Source of the DNA: Tenacibaculum sp. MAR_2009_124
GTDB taxonomy: Bacteria; Bacteroidota; Bacteroidia; Flavobacteriales; Flavobacteriaceae
DNA length: 64,000 bases
Reading direction: 5' to 3'
NCBI RefSeq assembly: GCF_900105455.1
Contig: NZ_FNSF01000001.1
Location: forward strand, 1,059,001-1,123,000
Shown: one piece after another, positions 43,593 to 53,162 of the stretch
Position numbering within the stretch: the first letter of the stretch is position 1
How the letters are laid out: every line of letters starts with the position of its first letter
Notes under the pieces: model-generated
The model's database searches: none
What the model was told of the DNA's origin: nothing
What the model saw: the letters and a program-made list of their open reading frames with translations, nothing else
Made by a program: the position numbers and the translations under genes

Positions 43593-46361
43593 ATGAAACA
43601 ATTGTTTACACTTTTGATTCTGACATTGTACACTTCTGTATTATCTGCAGCAGTGAATGACCCAATTTATAGCTTGGCCAATACCTGTCAAAATATAAGT
43701 TTATTAAATTCAAAAGGAAAAGTCATTACAACAAACACCTATTTCCTAAAACCGTCTGCGTTAGGGGAGTTTATGTTGTACAAAAATGGCTCAGTACTGG
43801 TTGATGCCAGCGGAAATGTAGTTCTAAAAAACATTTCCACAACATATCATGGGCATGATTATTTGGTTTGGACTATAGAACAGTATGGTAGCACTTTCGC
43901 TTTTAGAAATAAGAGTACAGGAAAGTATATTAAAAAGAATGATAGCTGGTGGACATGGCTTCCTTGGGTGAGTGATTGGATTTCAACGTCTGATATAAAT
44001 TCTGCCTCTAAATTTACGATGTCTCTAGCTGAAAATTGTGAAACTTTTCCGGAAATACCACTAAATGCTACTGTTACTGGAGATTTAGCTGGTAAAAACG
44101 CAGATGGAACACTTTATGGAATGGCTAATCTTCATGACCATTTCTTATCGGATAGAGCCATGGGAAATTTATTATTCACCGGACAAACGCATTCTCCTTA
44201 TGGTGTTTACGATGCCTTTAATTGTTATGAAAGTCATGGAAGTCGTGGTCTTGACTTAACGAGTTTGGTTGCAATCGTTCATGATACTACAGTAGATACA
44301 GGGATTCATAACATTTTAAATCCAAATTTCAACTTATTTGGTTTTGCTGAATCTCATGATCCATATTCATATCCTGAATTAAATGCGTATCCTTCAGTAA
44401 AAGATATTGGACATCAAAAAGTATATTATCAATGGTTAAATAGAGCTAGGTTAGGAGGGTTACGATTAATAACCATGTTGTCGCAGTCGTCAAAATCGAT
44501 TGTTCGTATTGCAAATCATGGTTTGGTAAAGAATTTATTACCATTTTTTAGCCCAGGAATGCAAATTACCCCAGTAATTACTGGTATGGAAGAGCATGAA
44601 ATAGCTATGGGGAAATTAACAAGTTTAATTGACTATGTAGACGCGCAGGAGGGAGGTCCTGGAAAAGGGTGGCTGAAAATAGCCTATTCTCCCGCACAAG
44701 CAAGAAAGATTATTAATGATGGTAATCTTGCCGTAATAATAGGAATGGAACATCCTGATTTTTTGAACTGTACTGAAAATAGCACGCCTTGTACAAGAGC
44801 TTATATTGTTTCTGAACTCGACAGATTACATGCTCAAGGAGTTCGTGTTGTTTTTCCAACACATCATTATGACAATCAGTTTTCTGGTAGTAGTTTATTT
44901 TCTGAATCTGTTGAATTATTAGCTATGTTAGATACAAACAAGCCAATAGAATACCAAGTATCCGATGAAAACTTACCATTTAGTACCGAATATATACCTT
45001 CTTTAAGAAATGGTAATGTATCCATTGTTTTAAAAGGATTATTAGCAATTTTCGGATACAATCTATTCAATGGGTTTTCAGATATACCAAGAGATGTCAA
45101 TGGAGAATTGTTCCATGGTTATGAAAATGCTAGAGGATTGACTCAAACAGGTGAAATTTTAGTAGAAGAACTACTAAAACGAGGGATGATGATTGATATG
45201 TCTCATATGAGTCCGCAAGCTGTTCGCGATGTTATTGCCATTACCGATGAATACGGATATCCACCTTTGTTTACGCATTTTTCAATTGAAGAAGGAGCAC
45301 ACCATGAAAGTGATGCGAGTTATATTTACACAAGAGGAGGAATTGTTTCACCACAAATTGATAGGAGCCAGGATGGAAGAGATTGTGCTTATACATCAAC
45401 GAATTTAATTGCGGTTTTTAATGATACTGGCGATGTTTCTGAACAGCATAAAGGATTGCGATCTGCGAGCATGTCTACCGACTTCTTTGGGACGCTTACA
45501 GGACCAGGACCAAGACTGAACAATACGTTTAATCATTGTGAAAATTCAACTTCATTTGGAGGAACCATGGAATATCCTTTTACATCAAGAGACGGAAAAG
45601 TGGTTTTTGAGAAACAAACCTCTGGAAATCAGACGTACGACTATAATTATGATGGTATGGCACATATAGGTTTATTACCTGATTTAATTGAAGATATGAG
45701 AATTCAGTCTGATTCGGAAGGAGCCATTGCTGCTTTGTTCAATGGAGCTGAAGAATATGTGCGATTCTGGGAGGAATGTGAAAGAGCAGCATCAAGAGTA
45801 GAGGATAGGAGAGCTATTGTTTCAAATCCTGAAAAACCAAGAAACTTGAATCGACTTGAGGATCAAAATAGTATGAATGGATTGCCAATAGAGTTATTGG
45901 ATAATTCGGTTGTTAGTGAGAATCTTGCAGCTTTACAGTCAAATACCCAAGCTGTAGAAAGTATCAAAGACTTGTTTAATATTGATATAACGAATCTCAC
46001 TTCGGATGAGATTATCCATACTTTAATTGATGAATATCAGATCACTGCAGAACAAATTGAATTAGCAAATGATATCAACGGTACTGATTTGAACTTGAAT
46101 GCTATTTCGAATTCACAAGAAGAAACTACAAACGAACCTATTTTCTCAAAGAATAGAATTAGCGTATATCCAACGTATGTGGAGAATAAAGTTAATGTAG
46201 AAAGTATTGAGGATGTTCGTGATATAACTGTGACGATTACAAATATTTCAGGAAAAGTAATTTTCACTCAGGAATATAAAACTTTGAAAGCCGAAACTAT
46301 GCAAGGATTTCAAAAGTTTTCACCAGGAGTTTATATTTTAAAGACAAGGCAGGAAACATAA
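43593..46361 (+). CDS. Secreted M19-like (membrane dipeptidase-related) protein with frameshifted T9SS sorting domain
   Basis: A 922-residue exported protein. The signal peptide covers about residues 1-20. After a ~150-residue N-terminal beta domain comes an amidohydrolase-type body resembling peptidase family M19. It shows NLHDHF for the first metal, IIGMEHPDF, VVFPTHHYDNQ and RGMMIDMSHMS. The last ~75 residues are a type A T9SS C-terminal domain (SVYPTYVENKVNV, then TNISGKVIF and GVYILK). It stops at RQET, but one added G at 46351-46353 would continue GNINQSFKVIKK to a stop at 46390, the normal end of such domains. The gene therefore seems to lack the conserved terminal strand. Confidence 0.8.
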   Translation: MKQLFTLLILTLYTSVLSAAVNDPIYSLANTCQNISLLNSKGKVITTNTYFLKPSALGEFMLYKNGSVLVDASGNVVLKNISTTYHGHDYLVWTIEQYGSTFAFRNKSTGKYIKKNDSWWTWLPWVSDWISTSDINSASKFTMSLAENCETFPEIPLNATVTGDLAGKNADGTLYGMANLHDHFLSDRAMGNLLFTGQTHSPYGVYDAFNCYESHGSRGLDLTSLVAIVHDTTVDTGIHNILNPNFNLFGFAESHDPYSYPELNAYPSVKDIGHQKVYYQWLNRARLGGLRLITMLSQSSKSIVRIANHGLVKNLLPFFSPGMQITPVITGMEEHEIAMGKLTSLIDYVDAQEGGPGKGWLKIAYSPAQARKIINDGNLAVIIGMEHPDFLNCTENSTPCTRAYIVSELDRLHAQGVRVVFPTHHYDNQFSGSSLFSESVELLAMLDTNKPIEYQVSDENLPFSTEYIPSLRNGNVSIVLKGLLAIFGYNLFNGFSDIPRDVNGELFHGYENARGLTQTGEILVEELLKRGMMIDMSHMSPQAVRDVIAITDEYGYPPLFTHFSIEEGAHHESDASYIYTRGGIVSPQIDRSQDGRDCAYTSTNLIAVFNDTGDVSEQHKGLRSASMSTDFFGTLTGPGPRLNNTFNHCENSTSFGGTMEYPFTSRDGKVVFEKQTSGNQTYDYNYDGMAHIGLLPDLIEDMRIQSDSEGAIAALFNGAEEYVRFWEECERAASRVEDRRAIVSNPEKPRNLNRLEDQNSMNGLPIELLDNSVVSENLAALQSNTQAVESIKDLFNIDITNLTSDEIIHTLIDEYQITAEQIELANDINGTDLNLNAISNSQEETTNEPIFSKNRISVYPTYVENKVNVESIEDVRDITVTITNISGKVIFTQEYKTLKAETMQGFQKFSPGVYILKTRQET

Positions 46362-46566
46362 ATCAATCGTTTAAAGTGATTAAGAAATAAAACACAAATA
46401 GGTTTTTATTGTTTGGTAAGTTGAATTGTTGGTTCATATTTGGGGGGATATGGCTAACGTTCAATTTACCTTTTTTAATTTTTGGTTTTCAATACAAGAA
46501 TATATTTTTAAGTTTTAAATATTCTATTTAACATAATATTAATTATAGTACAAATATAATATATGA

Positions 46567-46662
46567 GTAAAATGGCGAATACAGCGTATTTAGCATAATT
46601 ATAGATATAACTAACGCGTTCAGCGTTTTATATCGTCAACAATTATGTTACAGCCATTTTAC
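46567..46662. repeat. Nested palindrome
   Basis: Outer arms GTAAAATGGC (46567-46576) and GCCATTTTAC (46653-46662), middle arms CATAATT (46594-46600) and AATTATG (46641-46647), and inner arms GATATA (46604-46609) and TATATC (46629-46634) with AACGC/GCGTT near the centre. All are perfect within each arm. The whole could fold as a long imperfect hairpin of about 96 bases. Confidence 0.55.
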
Positions 46663-47116
46663 GACCTAAGTTTCATTTATATTCGTAAGCTATAATTCTC
46701 TATTATGTAAAATATCCCAGGAAGTCTTGTACACAAAATAAACTGCAGTACTTGGGTCATTAAACATTTGGCTTTAGTGCTAAATAAGAAACATCCTGCT
46801 GTTTGTACTATAATTAGACGCTATGTAAAATTGCCGCGCCCAACCGCTTTATTGTTTTTAAAAAATTAAATGCTTTATGGCATCTATTTTTAAACTCAAT
46901 TTGCCAAAGCTTGGCCACACCAAAAAAAGCTAAACCTTTTGCTCTTAATTATAATTCTCGTATTCGAGGAAAATCCCGTAAAATTTTTTTCTACGACATT
47001 CTCGTTAGCATTACGCAACAGTACAAAATTTTCCTTTGCTCAAATCCTTACTTAAAAATTTCTGTACACTTGCTTTATTCTTACTTCCATTAGAGCATTC
47101 TTTTAATTGTAACTTC

Positions 47117-47446
47117 TAATATTATGTAAAATAGAAATTGAAACTGTAGAACTTCTTAAGGTTTGATTTATCTTTTTTTCTTGGATAAAAAAAGAAACAA
47201 AAAAATCAAGGCTGCACAAACCTTTGGAAACAATGTACGGCTCAATCGCTATATTTTAGAAAACATTATAACGTTTTAAGACTACTTAGAGCTTGCATTA
47301 AAATCTGTTAGTATTAAGAATATGTATTGCTAGCTCTCTAAAATATGTACGCTCTTTCACCTATTGTTTTAGCCAAAGTTTTCTGAGGCCGTTTTGCCAT
47401 CGCTACATCTGGATAAAAAACACAGATTCTATTTTACATAATATTA
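47117..47446. repeat. 330-bp segment with 20-bp perfect inverted ends
   Basis: TAATATTATGTAAAATAGAA at 47117-47136 is repeated as its exact complement at 47427-47446. The pair is 290 bp apart and encloses no coding frame. This resembles a non-autonomous element with terminal inverted repeats. Shorter copies of the same box occur at 46702-46714 and 46822-46831. No target-site duplication was evident to me. Confidence 0.6.
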
Positions 47447-47557
47447 TAGAATTATGCCTTTTATTATCTCAAATCTTACTTTGTAATCTTAGCACTTTTT
47501 TCTATCTCAAAAATCAATAGGCGGATTTTAAGCAACTACTTTATACTTAAATAAACG

Positions 47558-47593
47558 CAATAGCGGTTTAAGTTTTCACTCAAACCGCTATTG
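47558..47593 (-). terminator. Perfect 12-bp hairpin after cadherin-domain gene
   Basis: CAATAGCGGTTT (47558-47569) and AAACCGCTATTG (47582-47593) form a 12-bp stem with a 12-base loop, 37 bp beyond the stop of the minus-strand lipoprotein gene. Only a weak T-rich stretch (GCGTTTATTT on the minus strand) follows, so termination is likely but not classical. Confidence 0.6.
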
Positions 47594-47630
47594 TTATACA
47601 CCGTTTTAGGTGCCGTTATTGATAATATTT

Positions 47631-49286
47631 TTAGTTTGTTATACGCATCGGGTTATCTAATGCTATAATTACAGGTTCTAAATCCCTTGGTCCAGGCTGT
47701 GTGTAGTTAACGTTTGAAAAAGGTGTTGTTCCTGGTCCGCCTGGGTTATAAAAAGCATCATAACCACCTTCTAAACTTGGAATTTCTACGAATGTAATGT
47801 TTCTTGCCGCAGCCTCATCACCTTCAATAATAATGTCTATGTAATTGTCTCTATCTTCCATATAGCAATCTCCATATACTGTGCCATTAAAGCCTTCCAC
47901 GTTTCCTAAATCTGATAATCCCAATACTTTTAGGGTACCACCTTCAACTTGGTAATCCACACCAACATCTTCGATTAAAACTGTTGAACCGTCTGTAGCT
48001 GTAGCATGAATTCTAAAAAAACGTTCATAATCTGTTGGTAGTACTCCACGAACTCCATCTGGTGAAAAACCACCTGAGGTTAGCACACGAAGTCGGAAAT
48101 CGCCACCACCATATAAATCAAATTCGTCGTTTTGCGGCAATTGCGCGTTCACAATAGGATTGCTAATACCTTCACCAATTGCTTGTGTTCCTACGTGGTT
48201 CAGTTTAGCGCCCACCAATCTTGGTCCATTATTTGGGTCGTATGGGCTTGTAGTGGTTTCCCAAGATAGCCCCACAGCGCTTACCATTTGGTTATTAGGC
48301 CCAGCCAACATTAACGGTGTGTCACCTGCTACGATTTCTACTCTTACAGGAAAACGTGCATCTGAGTCTGTACTAGGCAGTCGGTTACCAAATTCACCAA
48401 AAACTACGATACAGTTACGTTCATTATTTTCAAAATTAGGTAGTATACCAATTGCCATTGGCGAAACTACTTCTCCCGTATTCAATGTAACTTGAACATC
48501 ATTTATATCTATTGTATTGGTTAACACAGGCCAACTGAACACAATAGGCATACCATCTAAACCTAAAGCACCATCTTTTAAAAACTGCTGATAAGGAGTT
48601 TTTAATATATATCCATTAGCTAATTGCTGTTGCGTTACTGAAGAAGTTAAGGATCCTGTATTACCGTTATCACAATTAACATCGGACAGCCAAGCGCCTC
48701 CTGCTTGTTCAACCAGTTGTTGATTGATTTCTGTACTAGGCAATCCAATAATATCTCCAAAACCATATGATGCCGAAAGGATTTCTGGAGTTTCTGACCA
48801 ATAGTCAGCTCCAACTAAAGTTCCATCATAAAAAAGTGATAAAGGTCCTTGTGGGAAAGTAACGGTTATTTCAACCAAGTTAATGGTAATAGTAGCATTA
48901 GTATTATTTTGTCCATCACTAACTTGCACAGTTAACGTATATGTTGTGGTTGGATTTAGTGCTTCTGAAATGGTAATCATTCCGGTTGTACTGTCTATTG
49001 CAAATATGTTATCGTCATTATTCGCAGTAATGCTGTAGCTTAAAATATCGTTATCTTCGTCAGTAGCTAAAACCTGTCCTACTGAAGTACCTATGGCTGC
49101 GTCATTTGTTATTGAAAATGTTTGATTTTCCATTAAAGGCGCTGCGTTATTTATAGAATTATCGTCATCATGAGAGCAACTTAATAAAAGAACTAATGTT
49201 CCTAATATTAATATTGTTTTCGAATTCAGTGCTGTTAACATATCTGACATAAATGTTCTAAAGTTATATTTTATCGTTTTAATCAT
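47631..49286 (-). CDS. Lipoprotein with cadherin-like domain
   Basis: A 551-residue surface lipoprotein. A hydrophobic stretch ends in the lipobox LLLSC (about residue 37), followed by the acidic SHDDDNS tether usual for Bacteroidota lipoproteins. A cadherin-like repeat covers about residues 50-140 (NQTFSITND, ATDEDNDILSYSIT, GMITISEALN). The long C-terminal part (150-551) is beta-rich and unassigned. The first ATG gives an unusually long signal; ATGs 12 or 15 codons later (MSDML or MLTAL) are better starts. It is the last gene of a run that begins near 54800, or a unit of its own. Likely an adhesion or binding role at the surface. Confidence 0.72.
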   Translation of the reverse strand: MIKTIKYNFRTFMSDMLTALNSKTILILGTLVLLLSCSHDDDNSINNAAPLMENQTFSITNDAAIGTSVGQVLATDEDNDILSYSITANNDDNIFAIDSTTGMITISEALNPTTTYTLTVQVSDGQNNTNATITINLVEITVTFPQGPLSLFYDGTLVGADYWSETPEILSASYGFGDIIGLPSTEINQQLVEQAGGAWLSDVNCDNGNTGSLTSSVTQQQLANGYILKTPYQQFLKDGALGLDGMPIVFSWPVLTNTIDINDVQVTLNTGEVVSPMAIGILPNFENNERNCIVVFGEFGNRLPSTDSDARFPVRVEIVAGDTPLMLAGPNNQMVSAVGLSWETTTSPYDPNNGPRLVGAKLNHVGTQAIGEGISNPIVNAQLPQNDEFDLYGGGDFRLRVLTSGGFSPDGVRGVLPTDYERFFRIHATATDGSTVLIEDVGVDYQVEGGTLKVLGLSDLGNVEGFNGTVYGDCYMEDRDNYIDIIIEGDEAAARNITFVEIPSLEGGYDAFYNPGGPGTTPFSNVNYTQPGPRDLEPVIIALDNPMRITN

Positions 49287-49299
49287 TTTGTTTGCTTTT

Positions 49300-49677
49300 T
49301 TAATTTCTACTTTTACGTTCTTCCTTCATCTTCTTTTGTATTTCCTTTTGGGTCTTTTTATACATCTTATATTGTTCAGCAGAAAGCAATGTTTTCATTT
49401 CTTTGTTTTTAGAACTTTTAATCGATTTAAATTCCTTGTACTTAGCAAATTTACTCTTACCACTCGCTTTTAATGTTTTCATTTGAAGTGCATACTTTTT
49501 CGTAATTTCTTCAAATTTTGGTTGCTGTTCTTCGGATAAATCTAATTTCTCAAAGTACAGCTCTAACTTCTGTTTAACCTGCTCTTTTTGTTCTTCTGTA
49601 AATTCTCTGTCTTGTGCAAAAGTTATCGTGCTAACTAACAATAGGATTATTACGATACTAGTTTTTAATAATTTCAT
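49300..49677 (-). CDS. Small exported Lys/Glu-rich helical protein (Spy/LTXXQ-like or DUF4890-like)
   Basis: A 125-residue protein with a signal peptide (about 1-21, cleaved near TFAQ). The rest is amphipathic helix rich in Lys and Glu, with LDLSEEQQPKFEEITKKY and LLSAEQYKMYKKTQKE. These resemble the L-x-x-EQ repeats of Spy/CpxP-type periplasmic chaperones. It lies 13 bp ahead of the cadherin lipoprotein gene, so they are probably co-transcribed. Function by similarity only. Confidence 0.72.
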   Translation of the reverse strand: MKLLKTSIVIILLLVSTITFAQDREFTEEQKEQVKQKLELYFEKLDLSEEQQPKFEEITKKYALQMKTLKASGKSKFAKYKEFKSIKSSKNKEMKTLLSAEQYKMYKKTQKEIQKKMKEERKSRN

Positions 49678-49770
49678 GTTTCTATTTTTTATTGTTTTTT
49701 AATTATTATTATAAAAAGATTACTGAGTTTTTAATTGTTTTTCAAAATTCGGGCTATCATTTCGAATTAG

Positions 49771-50334
49771 TTATTCTTCTAAATTACCCACAATTTTAAA
49801 ACCTTTACCATCTGGAGTGGTAACTACTTTATACAATTTACCATCATATTCATAAAATGTTTTTCCATCTATTTCTACCTGTTCTGCTTCCTCTGGCAAT
49901 TCATACACTATGATATTGTCGGGCGCTTCTACCACTTTATAACCATTGTTAACAGGAACATAATAAACTCCTTCAAAATAAAAGTAGGGTCTTCCTGCAA
50001 TTACAATTCTTCTGTAGCCAACAGGTAACACTTTAACTCTTACGCCTCTTGGTGCCGTAACTACAATATATCTTCCTCTATTATATCTGTAATAACGACC
50101 CTTGTAATAGTGATATCTAATACCGTTACGTTTTATAACAACTGCTGTAGCAGGTAATGTTCTTACTGCTCTTACAACAGGTGTAGGTCTTTTATAAACA
50201 ACTCTGGGACTCGTTGTTCTTACAACTGTTCTATGAGGCGTTTTTACAACTACTCTTCTTTGGGCATTTGTTATCTGAGTGATAAAAAGCATTCCCAGAA
50301 TAGTTAGTATGGTTACTATTTTAACTGACTTCAT
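49771..50334 (-). CDS. DUF6515 family exported protein
   Basis: A 187-residue protein with signal peptide (about 1-24). A basic Arg/Val/Thr-rich stretch follows (VVVKTPHRTVVRTTSPRVVY), then the Tyr-rich core YHYYKGRYYRYNRGRYIVV. Two repeats of the form Y-F/Y-E/D-G-x-Y-Y/K (YFYFEGVYYVP and FYEYDGKLYKVV) come next. This is the DUF6515 pattern, of unknown function and common in Bacteroidota envelopes. It is 93 bp ahead of the small helical protein gene and 112 bp after the barrel gene. Confidence 0.78.
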   Translation of the reverse strand: MKSVKIVTILTILGMLFITQITNAQRRVVVKTPHRTVVRTTSPRVVYKRPTPVVRAVRTLPATAVVIKRNGIRYHYYKGRYYRYNRGRYIVVTAPRGVRVKVLPVGYRRIVIAGRPYFYFEGVYYVPVNNGYKVVEAPDNIIVYELPEEAEQVEIDGKTFYEYDGKLYKVVTTPDGKGFKIVGNLEE

Positions 50335-50446
50335 TTATATTGATTTAAATTTACACTACTCTTCAAAAGTAGCATGGAAGACAAGAGGATTAAAATTTAC
50401 TATACAGAGCCTTAAAATGTATAGATGAATCCCCTCTTTAAGGGAT

Positions 50447-53152
50447 TTATAAATTATAGGTAACCGTTAAAAAACCGTAACGCGGTTGTACAAAATATTC
50501 CGATGTGGTAGAAAAAGCTTCGTTATATTTATTTTGATTTATAGATTGGGTATTGAAAATATTCTTAACACCTGCTCTGTATTCCCATTTACTGTCTTTT
50601 TTCCCATAATAAAGATTTGCATTTAAAAAAGAATATGAGTTTAGCGTCTGATGATCATCAGAATAATTATAGAAGCTATAATCGGATGTAAAAGAAAAAT
50701 TTGTAAAGAATACCATTTCTAACTTTGCAAAAGGATTGTCTGTATAAAAGGTGTTTTTAGTACCTGAATTTGTAAAATCGCTTATAGCACGTTGGTAACC
50801 GACCTCAAAATTGGGGCCTTTTTTAAAATTTGTCAAAACACTTGCTTTATAGCGCTGTGTTAGTGATTCTGATTCGGTTATTTCACCGTTTACCAAATTA
50901 AAATTATTGAGCCAGGACACATTAGCGTTTAAGTTAACTTTATACTTACCCATGGTTTTATCCCAACGAAATATTCCGTTAAGGCTTTCATCTGTTACGA
51001 TTGAATTAATAGGTGTAGATACCGAGTTGATTCCTTGATAGCTAAGACTATTTTTAATGGGGTTATTCATTTTTTTATATCGTAATGAAGCTAATACATT
51101 CGTATAATTAAACAAACTAAAACTACGATAGTTTAAACTGAAACTATCGTACAGACCATTTTTAATCTCATTATTTCCTTGAAATAGTGAATTATAATTA
51201 TTGAACACATAGCCTTGTGCGACACTATTTACATCAGGGTATTCTACAGTTTTAGAATAGTTAAATCGTAAACTTTCCGATTTTTTAAATTGTAGATTAG
51301 TATAAAAATTAGGTAATAGCTTGGTTTGCCTATCTTCCTGTTTTTCTTCGAGTTGTTGGTTAGTGTACGTGTAGTTATGAAGGGTTACTCCTGGTGCAAA
51401 TGTGAATTTTCCAGTAACAAATTTATACTTTGCCCCTACGTAGATATCTAAAAAGTTAGCAGTAACATCATTACTAAACGTATCTTCTGAAAAGTCATTG
51501 ATACTTCCATCGTCCAAGGTTTGAAAAATTGAAGAATCAAAATGCTGTTTACTATTTGTCCCTCCAATAAAAAAGTTTAAATTACTGGTTTTATTTAGTA
51601 CATTGTAATAATTCACTTTAGCATCCAACTTATGGGTATTGATTGTTTTATCTTGATGTATTCCGTAATCTTCTTGCGCGGTATCATAAGGAAAAACCGT
51701 AGAAAACGGCAATACTACTACACTTGGATTTTCACCTAATCCTAAAAGTGTTGCATTGTAAAAAGGGGTTTCTTTAGACCATAAATGTTGTACTTCGGCT
51801 GAAAAAATATGTCCATCGTTTAGTGTATAATAGAGATTTGCATTCTGGTTAATCGAAAAAGGAGTATCTTCTTTTAACTCATTTATGGAATTATTTGTAA
51901 TAGCTGTCATAGACAAAACGCTACTACTTTCTTTTTGTTCTGATCCTTTAAAAAACACGTCATAATCTAATTGAAAGTTGTTATGCGGTTTATAAGAGGC
52001 ACTTATTTTTCCAAGACCTAAATTGTTATCTTGAACAGAACTTGTTGTGGTTTCCTCTGTTAAATTATCTAAAATGTAATCTCTTGTGGTTATTTCTTCA
52101 ATATCATTTTTTGATCCAGAATAAATAAAGAATCCACTTATATCAAGGCTTTCACTTGGTGCATAGCTAAAATTTACTGCTCCAAATTTAGTTTCAATTT
52201 CATTTGCCATATTGTTTTGCAATAATGAAAAGCCCAAATTATCGGAAGTTAAATTCAGGGCAGTACCAGTACCTTCTAGGTTTTTAAAACCTCCCGAAAA
52301 TTTAAAATAGTCTCTGCGAGTAAAAGGTATTTCACCTATATTATTGATGTCGGTTATAATATTAATACTGTTTTTCGGGCTGTAATAAAACAACTTGGGG
52401 TGCACTAAATATCGTTCGTCTGGTCCACCACCAGCTGTAATATCCCCAAACCAGAAATTCTTTTTTCCTTCTTTGAGTTTAATATTAATAGCCATGCTAT
52501 CTTCATCATTCATTACACCTTTTAGTTGTGATATTTCATTATAGTTTTTAAGTACTTCTACTTTTTCGATAGCACTAGAGGGAATGTTTTCTACAGCCAG
52601 TTTAGAATCGCCATCAAAAAAGTCTTTTCCTTCTATCATTACCTTTTGTACTCGGTTGCCTTCAACCTCAATTTCTCCATCATCATTAATTTCTACTCCT
52701 GGTAATTTCTTAAGTACATCACCTAATTTTTTTTCTGTTCCGTTCTTAAAAGAATCAGCATTGTAGACAATAGTGTCTCCTTTAACTGAAACTGGCATTT
52801 CATAGCTAATTACCACTTCATCTAATTGACTATCGTCTTTATTAAGAATAAAGTTTTTTTCAAAATCTATTGACGATTCAGTTACCTCTATAGTCTCAGA
52901 GATAGTTTTGTATCCTATAAAGCTGACTTTTAAAATGTAATTAGCGTTATATTTAAGTGAGAATTGATATTTTCCTATATTATTTGTAACCGAGTATGAT
53001 GCTAACTTTCTTGTTACGCTGTTTATGGCAACCACATTGGCATATTCTAATGGTAAGCCAGTATTATCTTTAATAAGTCCTGAAACTTTTACCTCTTGAG
53101 AGAAGGTATTAACAAAAAATATCATGAATGGTATGAATATAATTTTTCTCAT
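50447..53152 (-). CDS. TonB-dependent-receptor-like outer-membrane barrel with CarboxypepD_reg domain
   Basis: A 901-residue outer-membrane protein. Signal peptide (about 1-18), then a CarboxypepD_reg domain (about 20-110) with YSVTNNIGKYQF and SFIGYKTI. A plug-like region follows, with DTIVYNADSFKNGTEKKLGDVLKKLPGVEI, a hallmark of this family. The rest is a large barrel of the OMP_b-brl_3 type ending in an aromatic YGFLTVTYNL strand. It is the third gene after the lipoprotein and GLPGLI genes (10 bp after the latter). Members are thought to act in uptake or secretion with a GLPGLI partner; substrate unknown. Confidence 0.87.
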   Translation of the reverse strand: MRKIIFIPFMIFFVNTFSQEVKVSGLIKDNTGLPLEYANVVAINSVTRKLASYSVTNNIGKYQFSLKYNANYILKVSFIGYKTISETIEVTESSIDFEKNFILNKDDSQLDEVVISYEMPVSVKGDTIVYNADSFKNGTEKKLGDVLKKLPGVEINDDGEIEVEGNRVQKVMIEGKDFFDGDSKLAVENIPSSAIEKVEVLKNYNEISQLKGVMNDEDSMAINIKLKEGKKNFWFGDITAGGGPDERYLVHPKLFYYSPKNSINIITDINNIGEIPFTRRDYFKFSGGFKNLEGTGTALNLTSDNLGFSLLQNNMANEIETKFGAVNFSYAPSESLDISGFFIYSGSKNDIEEITTRDYILDNLTEETTTSSVQDNNLGLGKISASYKPHNNFQLDYDVFFKGSEQKESSSVLSMTAITNNSINELKEDTPFSINQNANLYYTLNDGHIFSAEVQHLWSKETPFYNATLLGLGENPSVVVLPFSTVFPYDTAQEDYGIHQDKTINTHKLDAKVNYYNVLNKTSNLNFFIGGTNSKQHFDSSIFQTLDDGSINDFSEDTFSNDVTANFLDIYVGAKYKFVTGKFTFAPGVTLHNYTYTNQQLEEKQEDRQTKLLPNFYTNLQFKKSESLRFNYSKTVEYPDVNSVAQGYVFNNYNSLFQGNNEIKNGLYDSFSLNYRSFSLFNYTNVLASLRYKKMNNPIKNSLSYQGINSVSTPINSIVTDESLNGIFRWDKTMGKYKVNLNANVSWLNNFNLVNGEITESESLTQRYKASVLTNFKKGPNFEVGYQRAISDFTNSGTKNTFYTDNPFAKLEMVFFTNFSFTSDYSFYNYSDDHQTLNSYSFLNANLYYGKKDSKWEYRAGVKNIFNTQSINQNKYNEAFSTTSEYFVQPRYGFLTVTYNL

Positions 53153-53162
53153 AACTTATTTT

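Larger units (their letters stand above)
46391..47557. other. Gene-free, repeat-rich region
   Basis: About 1.17 kb without any coding region I can support. It has several related ATTATGTAAAAT boxes (46702, 46822, 47121 and inverted 47427), a nested palindrome at 46567-46662 and CTAACG-TTCA motifs at 46454 and 46611. An apparent 60-codon frame at 46911-47093 looks like chance. It looks like the remains of mobile or cassette-like DNA. Confidence 0.6.

Noticed and set aside
46911..47093. A 60-codon open frame in the gene-free region.
   Set aside because: No recognisable domain or start context, lies in repeat-rich DNA, and composition looks like chance in A/T-rich sequence.
46391..47557. CRISPR array.
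   Set aside because: The repeated ATGTAAAAT boxes are few, unevenly spaced (about 120 to 310 bp) and partly inverted, unlike CRISPR repeats, and no cas gene is near.
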